Assembly (NCBI RefSeq): GCF_017488845.2
Contig: NZ_CP083370.1
Coordinates: 3,941,001 to 4,005,000 of the forward strand
Origin: Ensifer canadensis
GTDB lineage: Bacteria > Pseudomonadota > Alphaproteobacteria > Rhizobiales > Rhizobiaceae
DNA: 64,000 nucleotides
Reading direction: 5' to 3'
Shown here: piece after piece, positions 61,852 through 64,000 of the stretch
Layout of the letters: each line of letters opens with the position of its first letter
Position numbering within the stretch: the stretch's first letter is position 1
Program-made: the position numbers and the translations under genes
Notes under the pieces: generated by a model
Told to the model about the DNA's origin: nothing
Database searches by the model: none
What the model saw: the letters and a program-made list of their open reading frames with translations, nothing else

Positions 61852-63150
61852 ATGTTCAAGAAAATTTCACTCGCAGCTTTCACCCTTGCTTTTTCGGCAA
61901 CCTCGTCGCTAGCCGCAACCAATATTACCTGGTGGCACGGCATGGCCGGCCGCAACGGCGAGGTCATCAACGAGATCTCGCAGAAGTTCAACGAAGCCCA
62001 GAGCGCCTGCGCGCTGACCCCGGTTTCGAAGGGCACCTATGAGGAAGCGCTCGCTTCCGGCATCGCCGCATTCCGCTCTGGCGAACAGCCGAACATTCTG
62101 CAGGTCTTCGACGCCGGTGCAGCGACCATCATCAACGCCAAGGGCGCCGTCGTTCCCGCCGAAGATCTGATCATCAAGGCCGGCCACAACTTCGACCGCA
62201 ATGCCTTCATCGACGGCGTGCGCTACTTCTACGCCGATAGCGAAGGCAAGTTCGTCGGCATGCCGTTCAACTCGTCGGCCCCGATCATGTACGTGAACGA
62301 CGAAGCCCTGAAAAAGGCCGGCGTCGAAGCACCGAAGACCTGGGAGGAGTTCGAGGCTGCAGCACCGAAGCTGAAAGCCGCCGGCTACATCCCGCTCGTC
62401 CAGTCGCAGCTCACCTGGCAGTTCACCGAGAACTTCTTCTCGCGCAACAACATCCAGTTCGCCACCAACAACAACGGCTACGACAGCGTCGCCGACACCA
62501 AGCTCAAGGTCACCGATCCGAACCTGGTCATGATGTTCGACAAGCTCAAGGCCTGGAAGGACGAAGGTTACTTCGCCTTTTACGGCGCCGGCTGGAACGA
62601 CAACCAGAAGGTCTTCGAAGAAGGCAAGGCTGCATTCTGGATCGGTTCGTCCGGTTCGTTCGGCGGCCTGCAGAAGACGGCGCAGATGCCGTTCTCGGCG
62701 ACGTTCCTGCCCTACTGGAACGCAATCGAGGGTGCCGGCACTAACTCCTTCATCGGCGGCGCGGCACTGTTTGCCATGTCGGGCAAGTCGGACGAGGAAA
62801 ATAAGTGCGTCGCCGACTTCTTCCAGTTCCTGACCTCGCCTGAAATCCAATACTTCTACCACAAGGCAACCGGCTACGTGGCCATCACCAAGGCAGCCTA
62901 CGAGCTTGCCCAGAAGGACGGCTACTACAAGGAAAAGCCGGTCGCGGAAGTCGGCATCAAGCAGCTGATGCTGCCGGCCGGCGACTGGTCGAAGGGCTAC
63001 CGCCTCGGCTTCTACCCGCAGATCCGCGAGATCATGGAACGCGAATACGGCCGCATCTTCTCCGGTGAAACCACGGTCAAGGACGCCTTCGACACGATCG
63101 AGAAGGACGGCAACGAGCTGCTCGCCCGCTTCGCCAAGACGGCTGGCTGA
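61852..63150 (+). CDS. ugpB: sn-Glycerol-3-phosphate ABC transporter substrate-binding protein
   Basis: A 432-residue periplasmic protein with a signal peptide (MFKKISLAAFTLAFSATSSLAA). ITWWHGMAGRNGEVINEIS, TYEEALASGIAAFRSGEQPNILQVFDAGAATI, MPFNSSAPIMYVNDEALKKAG and KGYRLGFYPQIREIMEREYG match UgpB. It delivers glycerol-3-phosphate or its diesters to UgpAEC, often induced by phosphate limitation. ATG at 61852 follows GGAGAGG. ugpA starts six bases after its stop. A CTGTCAT near 61795 could be part of a PHO box. Confidence 0.93.
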   Translation: MFKKISLAAFTLAFSATSSLAATNITWWHGMAGRNGEVINEISQKFNEAQSACALTPVSKGTYEEALASGIAAFRSGEQPNILQVFDAGAATIINAKGAVVPAEDLIIKAGHNFDRNAFIDGVRYFYADSEGKFVGMPFNSSAPIMYVNDEALKKAGVEAPKTWEEFEAAAPKLKAAGYIPLVQSQLTWQFTENFFSRNNIQFATNNNGYDSVADTKLKVTDPNLVMMFDKLKAWKDEGYFAFYGAGWNDNQKVFEEGKAAFWIGSSGSFGGLQKTAQMPFSATFLPYWNAIEGAGTNSFIGGAALFAMSGKSDEENKCVADFFQFLTSPEIQYFYHKATGYVAITKAAYELAQKDGYYKEKPVAEVGIKQLMLPAGDWSKGYRLGFYPQIREIMEREYGRIFSGETTVKDAFDTIEKDGNELLARFAKTAG

Positions 63151-63155
63151 TCTCG

Positions 63156-64000
63156 ATGACCTCTGGAACGGAAAGCCTCCCCGCACCGCGGGGAGGGACG
63201 GGAACGGACGGGCGTCGCTTCGGCGCCCTCCGGCTGTTCGGCGGCAAACCGAAGGACGGCGACGCGACTGCCAAGCGCGTGCAGTTCTCCTCGCCTTACC
63301 TGCCCTACCTCTTTCTCGCGCCGCAGCTGGCGATCATCTTCGTGTTCTTCTACTGGCCGTCGATCCAGGCGATCCAGTCGTCCTTTTATCTGGAAGACCC
63401 GTTCGGCTTCGGCTCGACCTTCGTCGGCATGGCGAACTACACCGACGTGCTGAAGTCGGGCGAATATCTGGGCATCTCGCGCTTCACGGCGATCTTCACC
63501 ACGCTCGTCACCTTCTTCGCGCTGTCGATCGGCCTGTTGCTCGCCGTCAAGGCGGATGGGGTCATCCGCGGCAACGCCACCTACAAGACGCTGCTCATCT
63601 GGGTCTATGCGATCGCGCCCCCGGTTGCCGGCCTCATCGGCATGATGTTCTTCGACCAGCATATCGGCCCGATCGTCGAGCTTGCCCGCTGGTTCGGCTG
63701 GGATATCAAGGTCGGTCTCAACTATTTCGATACGGCTTTTTCGATGATCGTCGTCTCGGTCTGGAAGCAGATCCCTTACAACTTCATCTTTTTCCTCTCC
63801 GGCCTGCAGGGTATTCCGGTCGCGGTGCGCGAGGCGGCGGCCATGGATTGCCGCTCGGGCTTCCGCCGCTTCTGGACCGTGATCCTGCCGCTGCTCGCGC
63901 CGACCGCCTTCTTCCTTCTGATCATCAATGTCACCTACGCACTGTTCGACACCTTCGGCGTCATCGACGTCATGGTGAAAGACAAGGCGGCGAACAATCC
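63156..64000 (+). CDS. ugpA: Glycerol-3-phosphate ABC transporter permease, cut by the window end
   Basis: The frame opens at ATG 63156 and runs through the window edge with no stop. About 50 polar residues (MTSGTESLPAPRGGTGTDGR, rich in G, R and K) precede the first helix, YLFLAPQLAIIFVFFYWPS; this N-terminal extension is longer than in E. coli UgpA. The EAA loop EAAAMDCRSGFRRFW for contact with the ATPase is present near residue 227. It pairs with UgpE outside this window. Confidence 0.93.
   Translation, partial: MTSGTESLPAPRGGTGTDGRRFGALRLFGGKPKDGDATAKRVQFSSPYLPYLFLAPQLAIIFVFFYWPSIQAIQSSFYLEDPFGFGSTFVGMANYTDVLKSGEYLGISRFTAIFTTLVTFFALSIGLLLAVKADGVIRGNATYKTLLIWVYAIAPPVAGLIGMMFFDQHIGPIVELARWFGWDIKVGLNYFDTAFSMIVVSVWKQIPYNFIFFLSGLQGIPVAVREAAAMDCRSGFRRFWTVILPLLAPTAFFLLIINVTYALFDTFGVIDVMVKDKAANN

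Noticed and set aside
61909..63186. 425-codon minus-strand frame over ugpB
   Set aside because: Antisense to ugpB, with no ribosome site or domain.
1..64000. CRISPR array, tRNA, rRNA, insertion sequence or prophage
   Set aside because: No regularly spaced repeats, cloverleaf-like sequences, rRNA stretches, transposase or phage genes were recognised by eye. A tRNAscan or Rfam search would be needed to exclude small RNAs.

Overview
This window looks like chromosome of a GC-rich alphaproteobacterium of the Rhizobiaceae, most like Sinorhizobium/Ensifer. The basis is gene content read by eye: a rhizobial-type phospholipid N-methyltransferase (pmtA), an FzlA-like GST-fold protein next to queG and uppP, dnaN away from dnaA, an imelysin/di-haem oxidoreductase/DUF1513 iron cluster, and short palindromic intergenic repeats of the kind common in rhizobia. 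No database search was possible, so the genus is inference.

Layout. 0-6 kb is translation core: infC (AUU start), rpmI-rplT, pheS-pheT. 6-14 kb holds small enzymes and regulators: VOC and NTF2-like proteins, two aldo/keto reductases, a LysR regulator, a Gfo/Idh oxidoreductase and an XRE/MmyB-type regulator. 13.8-18.3 kb is a divergent envelope-glycosylation-like locus: a DPM1-type glycosyltransferase, a methyltransferase, a four-helix EamA/EmrE-like protein and a small membrane protein on one strand, and a large GT-C-like membrane protein on the other. 18.3-32.8 kb mixes housekeeping genes (xseA, proC, M29 aminopeptidase, ybaK, an aromatic/aspartate aminotransferase) with regulator/target pairs (MarR/EamA, MarR/GST, Lrp/aminotransferase) whose intergenic DNA carries visible operator-like repeats.

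32.9-38.1 kb is an accessory-looking stretch with two frameshifted alpha/beta-hydrolase genes, an ArsR-SRPBCC pair, and an ABM-EthD-hydrolase-ECF sigma run ending in a sigma factor with a C-terminal SnoaL-like domain. 38.2-42.2 kb carries guaA, a PaaI-type thioesterase coupled to an MTA/SAH nucleosidase, tspO and a GNAT. 42.2-48.6 kb is an iron-related cluster: imelysin, a di-haem DUF1111 protein, a second imelysin-like protein lacking the motif histidine, and a Tat-exported DUF1513 protein, with corA in between.

48.7-60.1 kb returns to housekeeping: an RsmB-like methyltransferase, an RlpA-like protein, an AT-rich gene-free segment, queG, fzlA-like, uppP, pyrF, pmtA and dnaN. 60.4-64 kb carries rsmI-yraN and the start of a glycerol-3-phosphate ABC transporter (ugpB, then ugpA cut by the window end).

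No rRNA, tRNA, CRISPR array, insertion sequence or prophage was recognised. The features most worth a second look are the GT2/GT-C locus, the two families of dispersed palindromic repeats (one copy supplies the 3' end of a coding sequence), the ECF-sigma hydrolase operon with its frameshift, the imelysin cluster and the AT-rich segment near 50.8 kb.
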